DNA of 64,000 nt from assembly GCA_032622095.1 (NCBI GenBank), contig CP136061.1:4892505-4956504 (forward strand). The letters are read 5' to 3'. The notes under the pieces are model-generated. The model searched no databases. It saw nothing but the letters and a program-made list of their open reading frames with translations, and had not been told where the DNA came from. Below are positions 46,858 through 59,335 of the stretch, in pieces. This DNA comes from Siphonodentalium dalli (taxonomy: Eukaryota; Mollusca; Scaphopoda; Gadilida; Siphonodentaliidae). Made by a program: the position numbers and the translations under genes. Position 1 is the stretch's first letter; every line of letters starts with the position of its first letter.

Positions 46858-47384
46858 TTGTGAGGTTATCTCCCGATAACCTGAGATGCCAGTTTGCAGA
46901 TATCTCAATGAAATAGATATAGATTGGATATCTGGCATCTCTTGTATTTTCAGGAACTCCTCAAGTTCCTTTAACATATATTTGTGTATGCACATATACG
47001 TGCTTATCATGTATGCAAATGTTAATATATTTGCATTTGGTTGCAGGGCCTATCTCTACTGATGTACTGATGTATTCTATGCATATACTGGTGTATGATA
47101 ACATTCTGTGTTATGTTTTCAGACTATGCCAGTATGTAGATGTTGTTTGAAGTGATTGTATGTGCTGATGGTGATGATGATAATCGAGATGTATTATTCT
47201 TAAGAAAGATGAATAAATGCTATTGAAGACCTATACAGGTAATATGAACTTTCCATTGACCCTGCCCACCAAGATTGATAATTCATTGACAGAGCCCATA
47301 CTGCCAAAGCTAGAACTATATAAATATAATGTCAAAAGGCTCGAGGACATTTATATAGAATGGACCCATAGTAACCCTCTGACA
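46858..47384 (+). repeat. Candidate 5' LTR of the Gypsy element
   Basis: Starts TGTGAGGTTATCTCCCGATA and ends CTGACA just before the primer-like site. Contains GAATAAATGC, a possible polyadenylation signal. With no second LTR the left boundary is a guess. Confidence 0.4.
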
Positions 47385-47386
47385 TT

Positions 47387-47404
47387 TGGCGCCTGACGTG
47401 GTAA
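47387..47404 (+). other. Primer-binding-like site of the Gypsy element
   Basis: TGGCGCCTGACGTGGTAA resembles the TGGCGCC-type primer sites of LTR elements and begins with the complement of a tRNA CCA end. It lies immediately after the candidate LTR. Confidence 0.5.
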
Positions 47405-48922
47405 TGGCAGTGGCTTCCAGAACTCTTGGAATTTCGAAGTTGTGTTAGTATAAGTGGAACTGGTAAACCAGCCCAAAGATAACTGTCGCTGTAAACTGGG
47501 AAATCCCAACCTGTCAACTGAGGACAGCACGCAGTAAGAGACAACAATGTGTCGCCCGTGTGATCTATTCGTTTTGCGGATTCAGTGATTGTTTGATCCA
47601 GTGCAGTGTGGAGGCAAACTAATCACTATTGTGCTATTCAATTATCGCTTGGCCAAGTCGCGCATCGATGGAGAGATGACCTAGATTCTTAGACTAATAC
47701 TACAGTGTGTAGAATCACCAAATGTGACGTGATTGTGAACAATTCACATTCAATTGGGATCTGATGTCAATTAGTCTCAAAATGCCCATATGTATGCACA
47801 CTTGTTAATTTTGTTTTATATGCACTGTTTATTCTGATTTGAGCCATTCATATTCAATAACGTAATTAGTTTATTTAGGGTTGTGAGCTTGTGTATGCAA
47901 CTTTGGTGACGTGACCCCGGTCATGCTGTCAAATGTGCCTGTATAATCTTATAACTAACGTGTGTCGTGTATAAAGAGCGTTCTATTTCTTATTCAAAGT
48001 ATTGTCTGTTTTCTTCAACGCTCAATAAAGTGTTATGTTTGGTAAACCCGACACATAAATATAACTTCCGGTTTTGCGTTGTAAACATTGACACATGGCT
48101 TTTTGTTGACATGTCAACGTGATCAGATCTGGACGATTTTGTCATTGTTTTTCATCAGTGCCAGTATTTTTTGTAAGTGTAAGTTGTTTTCATGCAAACT
48201 ATAGACTAGTTAATATACTGGCAATTTATTTTGAGGCTCATAGCATGTTCAAAATGTTGTATTTGATTGAGTATCCAAAATTGACAACAAAATTTGTCAG
48301 GCCACTTTGTCAAATTTCTCATGTGCCAGAATCACACTGCTGATTAAGTGATATTTTTCCAAAGCCGGACTTGTTGGAAAATATTTGAATTTTTCCAAAC
48401 ATTCCGTGTTTTCTGGTTGTGTAAATTTAATCGCTTTCTGCGGATGCATACTTAACTTAGTGCATCATTTGTGTTGGCATTTTGGATGCATATATTTTTT
48501 TGCATCATCCCGGTAGTGTTTAAGCTGGCATTTGTGAAAATGGTAGTTTCAGCTTGTTCTCCATCAGCGTTGTTGTCCGACATTCTTCATTCTGCTTCAG
48601 TGTTTTTGTGTTGTGTTCAGTAGTCGCAGATAACATAAGACGGTAAGTTTAGTGTCGTCCAGTCAGTTGGCCAATAATATTGGTCACAGTATCTTGCCCA
48701 TACCCGACTTGCCCAGACCTACATTCTGACTTGCCCACTTGTCGCTTGACATTACAATCTTTTTGTCGTACAATACCGTGCACTCGCATCATTTCATATC
48801 ATCGCATGAATTAAATAATTCAAATTAATTATGGTATAAGTAATTAACTAAGCTAATTATATCTAAATCTTTAATTTGCATTATAAGTGTAGTTTTGTTT
48901 CAGTTTTTCTCACGGACTTGCA
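47405..48922 (+). other. Leader and decayed gag region
   Basis: No intact coding frame. This interval should hold the 5' untranslated leader and capsid part of gag, which is not recognisable. Confidence 0.4.
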
Positions 48923-49492
48923 GTGTTAAAACATTTTCATTCTGACGTCAATGGTTATGATTATAATAACACTTATTCTAGGCGTAGACGGTATAAGCAG
49001 AAAAGGTCACATAACTATAAAGGTTCACAGAGAGATGCTCATGAAGTGAATGATTTTAATCATCCTTCTAATGACAGGTTGCGAGATGATACAAATTGTT
49101 CCAGACAATGTGTAGGTTGTTATAAATGTGGAGAGGACTCACATTTTGCTAGATGTTGTAGGAATTTGAGGTACTGGAATAGGGGCAGAGCCAAACAGAC
49201 TTATAATAGTCATTCTTCCAGACCTCAGCAGCAGTCCATGAATCTTAATTTACAGGATCCTTCTGGTATAAGTGGAAGTCCCGCAGAGACTGAAGTTCAG
49301 GTAGCTGGCTTTAATACAAACGCACTTCTTGATACAGGGAGCACAGGCAGTACTATTTCTGAGCGGTTTTATACTTCATTTTTGTCGAAGTCCCCACTTC
49401 AGCCTCTAAACCAGATCCTGAACATTGAGTGTGCAGATGGTAAAAAGTCTTCCGTACCTAGGGTACATAGACTGTCCAGTGACAGTTTCTGA
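48923..49492 (+). pseudogene. Gypsy gag C-terminus and protease, frameshifted
   Basis: A 189-codon frame, basic and arginine-rich at first, then a CCHC zinc knuckle (CYKCGEDSHFARCC) that binds nucleic acid, then a retroviral-type aspartic protease with the active-site triad in ALLDTGSTGSTIS. Near 49450 the reading frame is lost. The rest of the protease continues one frame over in 49425-50630, so one small indel separates gag-protease from the polymerase region. The apparent start is a GTG without support, and the true N-terminus lies upstream in decayed DNA. Confidence 0.85.
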
Positions 49493-50630
49493 GTTTACTC
49501 GGAATGCGACTCGAGATTGTATTTTTCTTGTAGTGCCAAATAGCAATTATAACTTTTCAGTTCCAGTGTTGTTAGGTACAAATGTGTTAGCTGATTTCAT
49601 GGAGATTTGTAAGCAGCATAATTGTTCCAAGTTTTTGCAGGTATCTAATCTGTCTTCTCCATGGTATATTTCATTCCGCTGTACGACATTCAGAGAAAGG
49701 AACCTTGCAAAGAATAATTTTGTTTTAGGGCAGGTTAAATCTGCAGAGAATCAGCATGTGATCCTTCATCCAAACACAAAGAAAGTTCTTTCAGATTGTA
49801 TTGATCACAAGATGCCATATCAGCCTACATGTGCAATTTTGCAGCCACTTCCAGATGATAGTCGATTTGATTTTTTAGAAATATGTCCATACGTTGTTAA
49901 ATATGATTGCAAGGGTAATGATTCGAGTGATGTTCATCTGTTCAACATTTCTTCCAGAACCATTGGCATTGCTCCTAACTCTGTAATATGCCAGATTCAA
50001 CCTGTTTCAGTAGACGATACCGAGGAATCTAAGCCTGGTGAAACAAGTTCCTCATTTACAGATCAACTTCAGTTTGACTTATCTTCGACAGCTGATGAAT
50101 TTAAAGCTGGGATGAAACTTATTAAAAGTTTTTCAGATGTTTTCTCTCAGAGTGACTTGGATTTTTATAACAGAATTAAACATCGGATTGATATGTATGA
50201 CAGTACACATTTTAAGCAGCGTCCAAGACGCATCCCACCTAGTATGATTGAAGAGGTCAGAAATCATCTTCATCAGTTACTTTCAGCTGGAGTTATTAGA
50301 AGATCCAGGAGTCCATTCTCTTCTAATGTTGTGCTTGTTAGGAAGCGTGGTTCTAACGCTCTTAGACTCTGTGTTGATTACAGGCAACTTAATAAACAGA
50401 CTATTCCTGATAATTATGCTTTGCCTAGGCCAGAAATGTTGTTCGATTCTCTCAAAGGTGCCAAGTACTTCTCTGTGCTTGATTTGAAAATGGGTTTTCA
50501 TCAATTTGAGATCTCCGAGGAACACAAAGAGAGAACTGCTTTTTCTACAACAACTGATCAAATTCATTCCCAGATTCTAGAATGTACCCGACTTTCAAGT
50601 TTAGCCTATTCAGTTCTTTCTGAGGATTAA
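49425..50630 (+). pseudogene. Gypsy protease end and N-terminal reverse transcriptase, truncated
   Basis: Begins in the second half of the protease (VPVLLGTNVLADFM) and continues through a linker into reverse transcriptase: KQRPRRIPPSMIEEVRNHLH, the substrate-binding block LRLCVDYRQLN, and FSVLDLKMGFHQFEISEEHK with ERTAFST. It should then reach the YxDD catalytic motif, but the sequence after TAFST is unrelated and ends at 50630. The polymerase therefore lacks its second and third catalytic aspartates. Confidence 0.9.
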
Positions 50631-51240
50631 TTACAGCCTTTTCATCTGATAAAAATCATTGGTATATCATTAGCATAATAATTAATTACCCCCCGTCAAG
50701 CGACCGTCCTGTCAGTGTCATCCGGCTTACGGCAGTTACTTGATCGGAAATTACTTCCGTATATCCCATAGACCGATAAGGCCTTAATTCACCTTCGCTT
50801 CATGGCAAACAATTTTCACAAATGTACGAGTGTACGTAGATTAATTAGTCGCTTGATTTCGTGACAATCGACAGTTACTGCGTTAGGCTTCACTGTAAAC
50901 TGTTACAGACAACAATGATCAAGATTCCAGAATCATTCAATCAACCAACCAAAAAGTTCGAAGTTCAAAGAAAGATAAAAAAAATGAAAGAACGAATTCT
51001 ATGTTACGTGTATTGTAAATTGTGATACTAAAATTGTAGTATGTTTCCTAGTTACCATCTTCAACTTCAACTTAAGTTCCAGGAATTGATATCTGATGAG
51101 GATTCTTGTGAGTTGTGAACACAACAGCACAATGCGTGCTCCTGGAGGTATTTTTCTCCAAATCCAAGATTTTTTTAAAGGTAGGTCTGTTTGCTTTAAA
51201 TTAAAAATTAAATTTTGATTATTATTTCATTTAATCATTT
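50631..51240. other. Intergenic DNA, nothing recognised
   Basis: No gene or repeat family identified. Confidence 0.45.
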
Positions 51241-52265
51241 TTGATCATTTGACAATTTGTCGTGGTCATTCGTTGGTCATCAGTGTCACAGTCAGTGTGT
51301 TTGTCGTCATTCGTGTTTGGTTGTCGTCTGTCGTTTTTCGTCCTTGGTAGTTTGTCGTCGTGTTTATTGTTGGTCGTTTGTTTTCATCCTTTGTTCATTT
51401 GTGATCAGTCGTGGTTTTTGTGGCAAGTACACAGCAGCCCAAATGTAGTTAGCCAGTGGAGCCGCGGTGTACAATGTAGTGCATTTCGGCCGCAGTTGCA
51501 ATGCTAACTGCACCGTGGTCAACTGGAAACTTGTTTTGTCCAGCAGGGTACATTATATCCCGTAGATTTGGACTAGGATTACCTAAGCACAAACCAGGCG
51601 AACACAAAATACATGTACTGTAGGTTACACATAATTTTGAAACCTGCAGGCCTGGGTCGATGTGTTTGTCATCAAGACATTTTTCGTCATCGATCATTCG
51701 ACATCGTGTTCATCTTTGGCTGTTTGTTTTTCGTCATCAGTAATTTTTCGTCATCGATTGTTCGACATCGGGTTAGTCGTTGGCCATTTGTTTTTCGTCA
51801 TCAGTCATTTTTTGTCATCAGTCGGTATTTTTCTTCGTTGTTGTGTGTTGCCATTTGCCATCGTCATCCTCGCCATTGATCTGTCATTTGCCACCATTCG
51901 TCAGCCGGTGTGTTTTTTCGTTAGTTGTTTTTCATCATCGGTCATTTGTTTATCGGTTGTTTTTCGGAAATTCTGTCTGTGTGTGGGACCACTTAACAGC
52001 GGTGCGGTTAGCATTGCCACCGCAGCTGAAATGCAACTACACCACGGCGCCACCGGCTAACAGTTGGGTCGTGATGTAATTGCCATTCGGCATGGTGTAT
52101 TTGCCACGGTGTACTTTCATCAAACTGAAAAAAGACAATACAAACCAGAAATCTAACCACGGTGTACATGCCATTCGACCGTGAGGGTAGTTGCCTTTCG
52201 GCCGCAGTGAACTTGCCGTTTGGCCGCAATGTACTTGCCGTTCGGCTGCGGTGCTCAACTGCAGT
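51241..52265. repeat. CGTCAT-rich low-complexity DNA flanked by inverted segments
   Basis: TTTTTCGTCATC and CATTTGTTTTTCGTCATCAG repeat many times between 51660 and 51970. On either side, GCATTTCGGCCGCAGTTGCA (about 51480) and its inverted relative (about 52010-52060) occur. Words such as TTGCCGTTCGGCCGCAG repeat near 52190-52250. Frames in this interval are not genes. Confidence 0.65.
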
Positions 52266-52339
52266 TACAAACTATGACACCGCAGCCGAACAGCAAATAC
52301 ACTGCGGTGCCAATGGATACTTGTTTTGTCCAGCGGGGT

Positions 52340-52610
52340 ACATGTATTGTATGTCTACTTTGATCCCAGAAATGGGCGGGTCCAATTTCATGAGTGACCA
52401 TGTCCTTGACCATGACCTCGCTCATATACATGTAGGTACATAGAACTTCTGTCTCTGTGTGTTATAGACTTGAAAACTGCACGACTGATCGGACTAAAAT
52501 TTGGTATTAATGTACCAAAGGCCTACTTTGATCCCGGGAACTATATGGGTGGGTCCAATTTCATATGCGACTGTGTCCTTGGCTGCGACCTCGATATATA
52601 CTCATACATT
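52340..52610. repeat. Dispersed repeat family, copies 2 and 3
   Basis: Two adjacent copies (TTTGATCCC...GGGTCCAATTTCAT at 52360 and 52520) of the family first seen at 2215-2470, with GACTGATCGGACTAAAATTTG in the second. Confidence 0.65.
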
Positions 52611-54014
52611 GTACATGTATACCGGTTGGCAACGTTGTTCCCTAAAGAGCCCGGATGAAGTCAGGCACATCAGCTAAGTGTACCGGTACAGACTTTCATT
52701 TTTGAGGCGCGCGATCGCTCTTGCGCACCATCGCACGGCTAAAACTGAAAACCAGCGAGCGATCGATTGCGCACCTAGGCCAAATACAGAGAGCGAACCT
52801 GATAACGCTATTATCAGTGTCTACCCAGACGAGGTCACACGGTGTGACGTGTCAATTGCACTATCTGTCTGAGACTGAATGATTCGAAGCTAAAAATACA
52901 TTTCTATTTACCGGTATGGCTTATGACGTCACATAAATTCCTCGAAAATCAAATCGAGACCACGTGGCCAGGAGATGTTGATATTTATTCTGTCAGCTTG
53001 GAATCTGAGTATTAAATTGATTCCTTATTAATTATTATGAATTACATTTAATATAGGAGCATGTAGAATATAAAACATAGTGCGTAACATTCACTTGTGC
53101 TTATGGATAGTGGATTAAGCAGAGTTAAACCATCAAAGAGATTCACTGGACATCGATCGTGAGTAACCAAATTCAATTTACGCAGCATTTATGAATGTAT
53201 TTCCGCTGTTTATTTTATCTTGATAGAAACCGCGCGCCTGGCCAAAACCCAGCGAGTGGGACTCTGCGCGCCTACATTTTCTAAAAATGAAAGTCTGCCG
53301 GTATACATGTATGTGTACATGTACATATGTACATGTAATAAGTAATAATTTAGAAATAACAGTTACCAAATTATGAAAGTTTCCTCAATAATATCCTAAT
53401 AGTATACATGTAGAATAATGATCATATTAAGAATGCGTTATTTTCCGCAAAACACTTTGTGTGAGCGGAGCGTTTGTATATATACAACATGTAAATAGTG
53501 AGCGATAAGCAAAACACCGTGGTGATTGATTAGGTTGAGAGTGATTCATGGTGACCCATTCAACACCAAAATCGGAGATTTAGCTTATTAAATGGCTATA
53601 CCGGTAATGCGGTATGTTGTAAATAAGTTCATGATTCCACTGAATTGTAGGGGCTATGAATCATTGCTGCCTTATCGTAGCGAAAATTTGATATAACCCT
53701 TTCTTTACTAAATGGATTCTCCCACCAAGTAAAAAAGAATTTGAATGATCTATTATTCATTCAGAGGGGTGTTCAGGAAATGCAAGCAGATGACAACAGA
53801 CTAACAGATAATACATACATGTACATGTGTAGAAGGATATCTATTAATTGGTTGGAAATGTTCAGAAAAGTTCAACAAACGACTCTATCTGAACACTTCC
53901 CACAACATCTACTTGTCAATAAGCATTTAGTAAATGAAGGGTTAATATATGATTCTCAATAGAACTAGAGGTGGGCGGTCCCCAAGCCTGAATTTAATGT
54001 GGCTGACATTTGCG
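52611..54014. other. Intergenic DNA
   Basis: No gene recognised. A loose inverted pair with CAGACTTTCATTTTT and GGCGCGC lies at about 52690-52715 and 53235-53300. Confidence 0.45.
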
Positions 54015-54070
54015 GAATGAGGTCCCCAGAGGGCTAGCATCACCAAATTCACCCTCTGGGAACCTCATTC
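54015..54070. repeat. 19-bp-arm hairpin
   Basis: GAATGAGGTCCCCAGAGGG pairs with CCCTCTGGGAACCTCATTC, loop 18 bases, one mismatch. Confidence 0.85.
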
Positions 54071-55094
54071 ACCTTAGGCCTCTCTGTATGGGAGGCATTG
54101 GGTCAGATTCCACAGTTGAAGTTGGTGATGTTCAGCCATTAATTACTTTGATTATGCGATTTAACTTGGATTAAATTAAATTTTAATTGGAAATACCCAT
54201 GATCAGTGTGTTGGTGAACTGTTTGGTGAACTTTCAAGCACCGTACATCTATAAAATGGCTTTGTTGATGTCAAATGATCCAATATTCCCAATATTCAAT
54301 AAATTGTGACCTACAAAACTTGAAAATATAAGGGTACATGTAACATAACTTGCTGAATGCTGATATAAGCCCAAGTTGCCAGGAAATGATATGGGGGCCA
54401 TTGGTTCATTTCTTTCACCTTTCATATGCTTCAGAACAACCAAACAGCCCCCATTTTAGGTTTACTTTAAAAAGTACCCCCAATAGTCACAAGGGGGTAC
54501 CCCCCCCCACTCAAACCTATCACCTCTGTCCCCCAAAATGTCCCCAAATTAGCCTAATCTAAAGGCGTGAAATAACGGTGGTATTTCTAAAAAAAATTCA
54601 TATACATGTATATGCAGTGGGGGTCTACTCGGTGTTGAGTGTTTTGCTTATCGCATACTCTTTACATACATGTAGATGTACATAAGATGACGTTTGCTTA
54701 CATACAATGTAACACAAAGTACTAACATAACAACATGCTGAAATTAATGTGATACATGTATTTATGATTGGTATAAGAACAAGGTTTGTTTATAATATTA
54801 ATTCTGTTTATGGCGGTTTTAACGGATGTTTTAACAGCTATACCCAGCGCCAACACTTACCCAATCTTTAAAAAGATCCTCATGGACATATATCATAATT
54901 GTCTCCAACGTCTGGTGTGACAACCCGCTAATACATGTAGGGCTGTAGACCGTGTATCATAACCTAACGGCATGTATCGTAACTCCACCGCAGTGACCGT
55001 TTCCATACTGCTGTCATTGCCAATTCATTAAAAGCGACACATCACATATTCATTATTAGCTCAACGACGTCCATGTGTGCGTGTGTGTGTCCGT
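54071..55094. other. Intergenic DNA, nothing recognised
   Basis: C-rich tract at 54484-54520, otherwise no feature. Confidence 0.45.
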
Positions 55095-56690
55095 CAACAA
55101 TTTCCTTTGGCGCGGGCTACAGGTCGTACCTTTGGTCTGATCTTTATCAAATTTGTCATGAATGTTGACATTGACATGTAGATGGGAACAGGTCATTTTG
55201 GGTCATTGGCCAAAAAACATGGCGACTGACAGCCATCTTGGATTTCAAAATTAAATCGATTGGCGCGGTCTACATGTCTTACTGTTTGTCTGATCATCAT
55301 GAAATTTATCATGGATGTTAACGAGTCATTTTGTGGTTGTTCCACCAAAAAACATGGCTGCCAGCAGCCATCTTTGATTTTACTCTTTGCATGACTAAAT
55401 CCTTTGGCGCGGGCTACAGGTCGTAGCTTTGGTAGGATCTTCATGACATTTGTCATGGATGTTAACAATGACATGTAGATTGGAAAGAATCCTTTTTGGG
55501 GTAATTCGGCCAAAAAACATGGCCGCTGGCAGCCATCTTGGATTTCAAAATTAAATCGATTCGCGTGGTCTACAGGTCATACTGTTCGTCTGATTATCAT
55601 GAAATTTGTCATGGATGTTAATAATGACAGGCAGATGGGAACGAGCCATTTTGGGGTCGTTCGGCCAAAAAAACATGGCCGCCAGCAGCCATCTTGGATT
55701 TTACTCTTTGCATGACTAAATCCTCTGGCGCGGGCTACAGGTCGTAGCTTTGGTCGGATCTTCATGAAATTTGTCATTGGTGTTAACAATGACATGTAGA
55801 TGTGAACGAGCTGTTTTGTGGTCATTCGGCCAAAATACATCTTGGATTTTACTCTTTGCTTGACTAAATCCTTCAGCACAGGCTCTAGGTTGTACATTTG
55901 GTCATATCATTATGATATTTGTCATCGTATTGACATGTAGATGACATGTAGATGTGAACGAGTCATTTTGGGGTAGTTTGACCAAAAAACATGGCCACCA
56001 GCAGCCATCTTGGATTTTACTCTTTGCATGACTAAATCCTTTGGCACAGGCTACAGGTCCTTACTTTGGTCAGATCATTATGAAATTTGTCATGAATGTT
56101 GATGTTGACATGTGGATGGAAGTGAGTCATTTTGGGGTCATTTGGCCAGAAAACATGGCCGGCAGCGGTCATCTTGGATTTCAAAATTCAATCCATTAGC
56201 ACGGGTCACATGTCGTATCTTTTGTCTGATCATTATTAAATTTGTCATGGATGTTAAAATGGACATGTAGATGGGAAATGAGTAATTTTGGGGTTGTTCG
56301 GCCAAAAACATGGCCGCCAGCAGCCATCTTGGATTATACTCTTTGCATGACTAAATTCTTTGTCAAGGGCTACAAGTCGAATCTTTGGTCCAATCATCAT
56401 GAGATTTGTAATGGATGTTAACAATTACATGTAGATGGGAAAAGGTTCATTTTGAATTCAACCAAGAAACCTGGTCGCCAGCAGCCATCTTGTATTTTAC
56501 TCTTTACACGACTAAATCCTTTGACACGGGCTACAGGTCGTATCTTTTGTCGGATCATCATGAAATTTGTGAAGGATGTTAACAATGACATGTAAATAGG
56601 AAGGAGTCTTTTTTGTGTCATTTGGCAAAAAAACGATGGCTGTCGCGGCCATCTTGGATTTTAATCTTTGCATAACTAGGCCTTTCAACT
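55095..56690. repeat. Tandem array of about ten 145-167-bp units
   Basis: Units start with GCGCGGGCTACAGGTCGTA near 55109, 55262, 55407, 55562, 55726, 55876, 56043, 56198, 56361 and 56522. Each continues ATGAAATTTGTCATGGATGT, ACATGTAGATGGGAA and CATGGCCGCCAGCAGCCATC. Two subtypes exist, ending in GGATTTCAAAATTAAATCGA or GGATTTTACTCTTTGCATGA. Minus-strand frames (55193-55513, 55577-55897) are repeat artefacts. Confidence 0.92.
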
Positions 56691-56889
56691 TTCCACATTC
56701 TTAATCGCTCCATTAACGGTAACACATGAAATTATTCCCTTTCCTCATTGAGCGACAGTGTCATTGACACTTTCATAATTACATTTCAGTCAATTCATAT
56801 TTTCAGCTGCATATACATGTATACCGGTATGTGAACCAATTTCATCCTTACAGAAATTGCAAATTCATCGTTGATTCCATCATCTCAAC

Positions 56890-57295
56890 ATTTCATTAAA
56901 GTGAGACTTTATGTTCACACATCGATTCATTCAGGCAACATTTTTTTTCCATTTCTACATTGCATTGATCGTCTTCAATGGGGATAATCTATAATTATAT
57001 ATATGTATATCATTGTTAACTATTAAAGTGACATTTCTCTTCCTCCCAATCGATATTGCATTAAAATGACGCTTCGTATTCATTACACTTCATTCAATAA
57101 TTTCTGTTTCTACATCACTTATTGCATTGATTGCCTTCAGGTAAGGTAAGCTATGTCCGACTCAAATATTAAAGTGACGCATCATATTCACTACACTTTA
57201 TTCACTAATTTATTTTTCTACATAGTTTACATGTATTGCATTGATTGCCTGCAGCTAAGGTAATCTATGTCCGACTCAAATAATACAAATACTAG
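56890..57295. repeat. Tandem repeat of about 115 bp, three to four copies
   Basis: ATTAAAGTGA, TTCATTCA-TAATTTCTG, TTGCATTGATTG and AGCTATGTCCGACTCAAATA recur in order at about 56897, 57024, 57060 and 57170. Confidence 0.75.
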
Positions 57296-57369
57296 TATTA
57301 GAGGCATTCCATTTCCATCCATTAATTCTAAGGAAACTTCTGCTGTGATATATATATATGTATATACAT

Positions 57370-57897
57370 ACAGGGTACTACATGTGCTACAGCACTCGGA
57401 GAAATGTCTGTGTCATCACACTAAAATACCATGTTAGAACTTGAATTGATATATTCGTAATCGTATATAGTCACCAATAGCCGGGTTACTACCGTAGTAT
57501 CTGACATTGACTATCTAGTGAACTATTCAAACCCAACAGGCCTGGTTGATTTCACTGTGGGATGATGGTTCACTTCCATCCTCAAGCTACTTTTCTTTTC
57601 TGACGTGCAGGGGTAGATATGCTTGAGGCCCCACCACAGTTAAATTCGCACCAGGTTCTCAGCTATTATTATCTTATGTTCGAACTTTACTCATATGTTT
57701 GGACTGATAATAACCATGATTTCAATGCTGGGTTTGAATAGTTCACTAGATGGGCAATGTCCGTTACTACGGTAGTAACCCGGCTATTGGTGACTATATA
57801 CGATTACGAATATATTAATCCAAGTTCTAGCATGGTATTTGTGTGACGACACAGACATTTCTCCGAGTGGTGTAATACATGCAGTACCCTGTATGGT
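57370..57897. repeat. Inverted repeat, 165-bp arms, 190-bp loop
   Basis: Left arm 57370-57535 (CGGAGAAATGTCTGTGTCAT, TAATCGTATATAGTCACCAA, CCGGGTTACTACCGTAGTA) is mirrored at 57727-57897 with few differences. Confidence 0.9.
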
Positions 57898-57965
57898 ACA
57901 TCATATAATTAATGTAACGTTGAACTTAATGATCAACTTGGTGGTTGCTCCATTACGTGTCACGT

Positions 57966-58077
57966 ACGATCATATTAACAATATGCTGGCATACTGAATC
58001 AGATCACCTACGACTAAAAACAAAATCAGAAGTGAACAGTGAGGCTTATATAAAGGTCTCTAATAACAGCATGCTGT
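57966..58077. repeat. Dispersed repeat, copy 2
   Basis: Matches 46161-46285 and abuts the left terminus of the element that follows. Confidence 0.75.
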
Positions 58078-58139
58078 GATGATACCCCGCCTGTTTGGCT
58101 GCATATCAGGAACGATAACTCTATCCGAACGTGACCTAT

Positions 58140-58515
58140 ATTCACGGAAGTATATGACGTCCATTCTCCGCAGTCCGCCCACGCATTGCATCATGGTCTA
58201 TTTGTATGTCGGTATGCTGGTTAACTCCCGCCTTCTCCATATGAATGGTATATTATCTACATGTATACCACATGATGATCTCGGTGGGGGTAGCTTCAGT
58301 CTTGAATGTTAAAGAGACAATAGGCTCTCACGGGGGGATGATTGTTAAAATGACACAAGGCACTCACTATGGATGAATGTTAAAGTGACACTAGGCACTC
58401 ACTATGGATAAATGTTAAAGTGACATTCGCTTTGAAAACTTCAAAAACTTCAAAAATTACAAAAAGTTCAAAAAGTTCAAAAATTTCAAAAATTTTAAAA
58501 ATCTCAAAAACTTCA
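58140..58515 (+). repeat. Left inverted terminus X
   Basis: CACGGAAGTATATGAC, TCATGGTCTATTTGTATG, GCTGGTTAACTCCCGCCTTC, GCTTCAGTCTTGAATGTTAA and GGCACTCACTATGGATGAAT appear in reverse complement at 61337-61720. The inner end is an A-rich minisatellite (TTCAAAAACT units of about 10 bp). Confidence 0.85.
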
Positions 58516-59194
58516 AAAATTTCAAAAACAAAAATTTCAAAAACTTGAAAAAAATTTATCCTAAATTAAAAAAACAAAACACTTTTTCGAAAATAATTTT
58601 TTTTTAAATTAAATAAATTAATTAACTGTCTTTTAATGCCACTTCTAAGGGTTCCACACTATATCTGAGGGGATAGATATTGAGTGGTCTACACACGTCT
58701 CCTAAACCCTAGAATAATATCCAGACATAAGAAACTCCGCCTCCTGCAATGCCTGCCATTCGAATCCTACTTCTGGCGCAATCCCTGAGATTTTGTAATC
58801 TGGCGCAATCCCTACTTTCGACGCAACGCCTAAGTCATTGGAATCTGATGCAATCCCTCGTGAAACCTACCGGCTGACCCCCACCCATTGGCTAAGCGTT
58901 GTATGACATGCTTATTATTTCATCATATCGTGGATATTCAATGTTTTGGCATCACTCTTGAGATATAACACATATCTACTGAAAAAGGTTGGTTATCCTC
59001 TATATATTTATAATTTTTCTTTATTTATTTTTTGTTATCCCTTTTTTGTTATCTACCACTCATTTTTTCTTTCTTTTTATTCGCTCTTCTTTTTCTTACA
59101 GCTTCTAGTCCCTCATAATCTTCGAATATCCACTTTCATCTCCAGGTTTCTGGAAAATTCCCTGTTTAGTAGCACCACCAGATGGGCTCTATAT
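58516..59194. other. A-rich and unique DNA inside the remnant
   Basis: A-rich tract to about 58620. At 58735-58865 GCGCAATCCCT or a variant repeats three to four times. No gene. Confidence 0.5.
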
Positions 59195-59335
59195 AATTTG
59201 AACGAGGCATCCATCTTGGATATTACTCTTTCTAAGACTAAATCCGTTAGCACGCTCTACAGATGCCATATATGCCTCTTCGCATCTTGTTTATTCATTC
59301 CTAATCGCTCCATATACTGTAACACATTAAAATAA
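59195..59335. repeat. Isolated diverged unit of the 55-56.7 kb array
   Basis: CATCCATCTTGGATATTACT, GACTAAATCCGTTAGCACG and CCTAATCGCTCCAT match the array unit and the sequence following the array (56700-56730). Confidence 0.65.

Larger units (their letters stand above)
46858..50630 (+). mobile_element. Truncated Gypsy-type LTR retrotransposon
   Basis: Order on the plus strand: candidate LTR, primer-binding-like site, non-coding leader, gag zinc knuckle with protease, then the start of reverse transcriptase. It ends within the reverse transcriptase before the catalytic Y-x-DD block. RNase H, integrase and the 3' LTR are missing. One frameshift splits the protease. A dead 5' fragment. Confidence 0.82.

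Noticed and set aside
55193..55897. Two 106-codon minus-strand frames sharing peptides such as KGFSHAKSKIQDGCW.
   Set aside because: They are successive units of the 145-167-bp tandem repeat.
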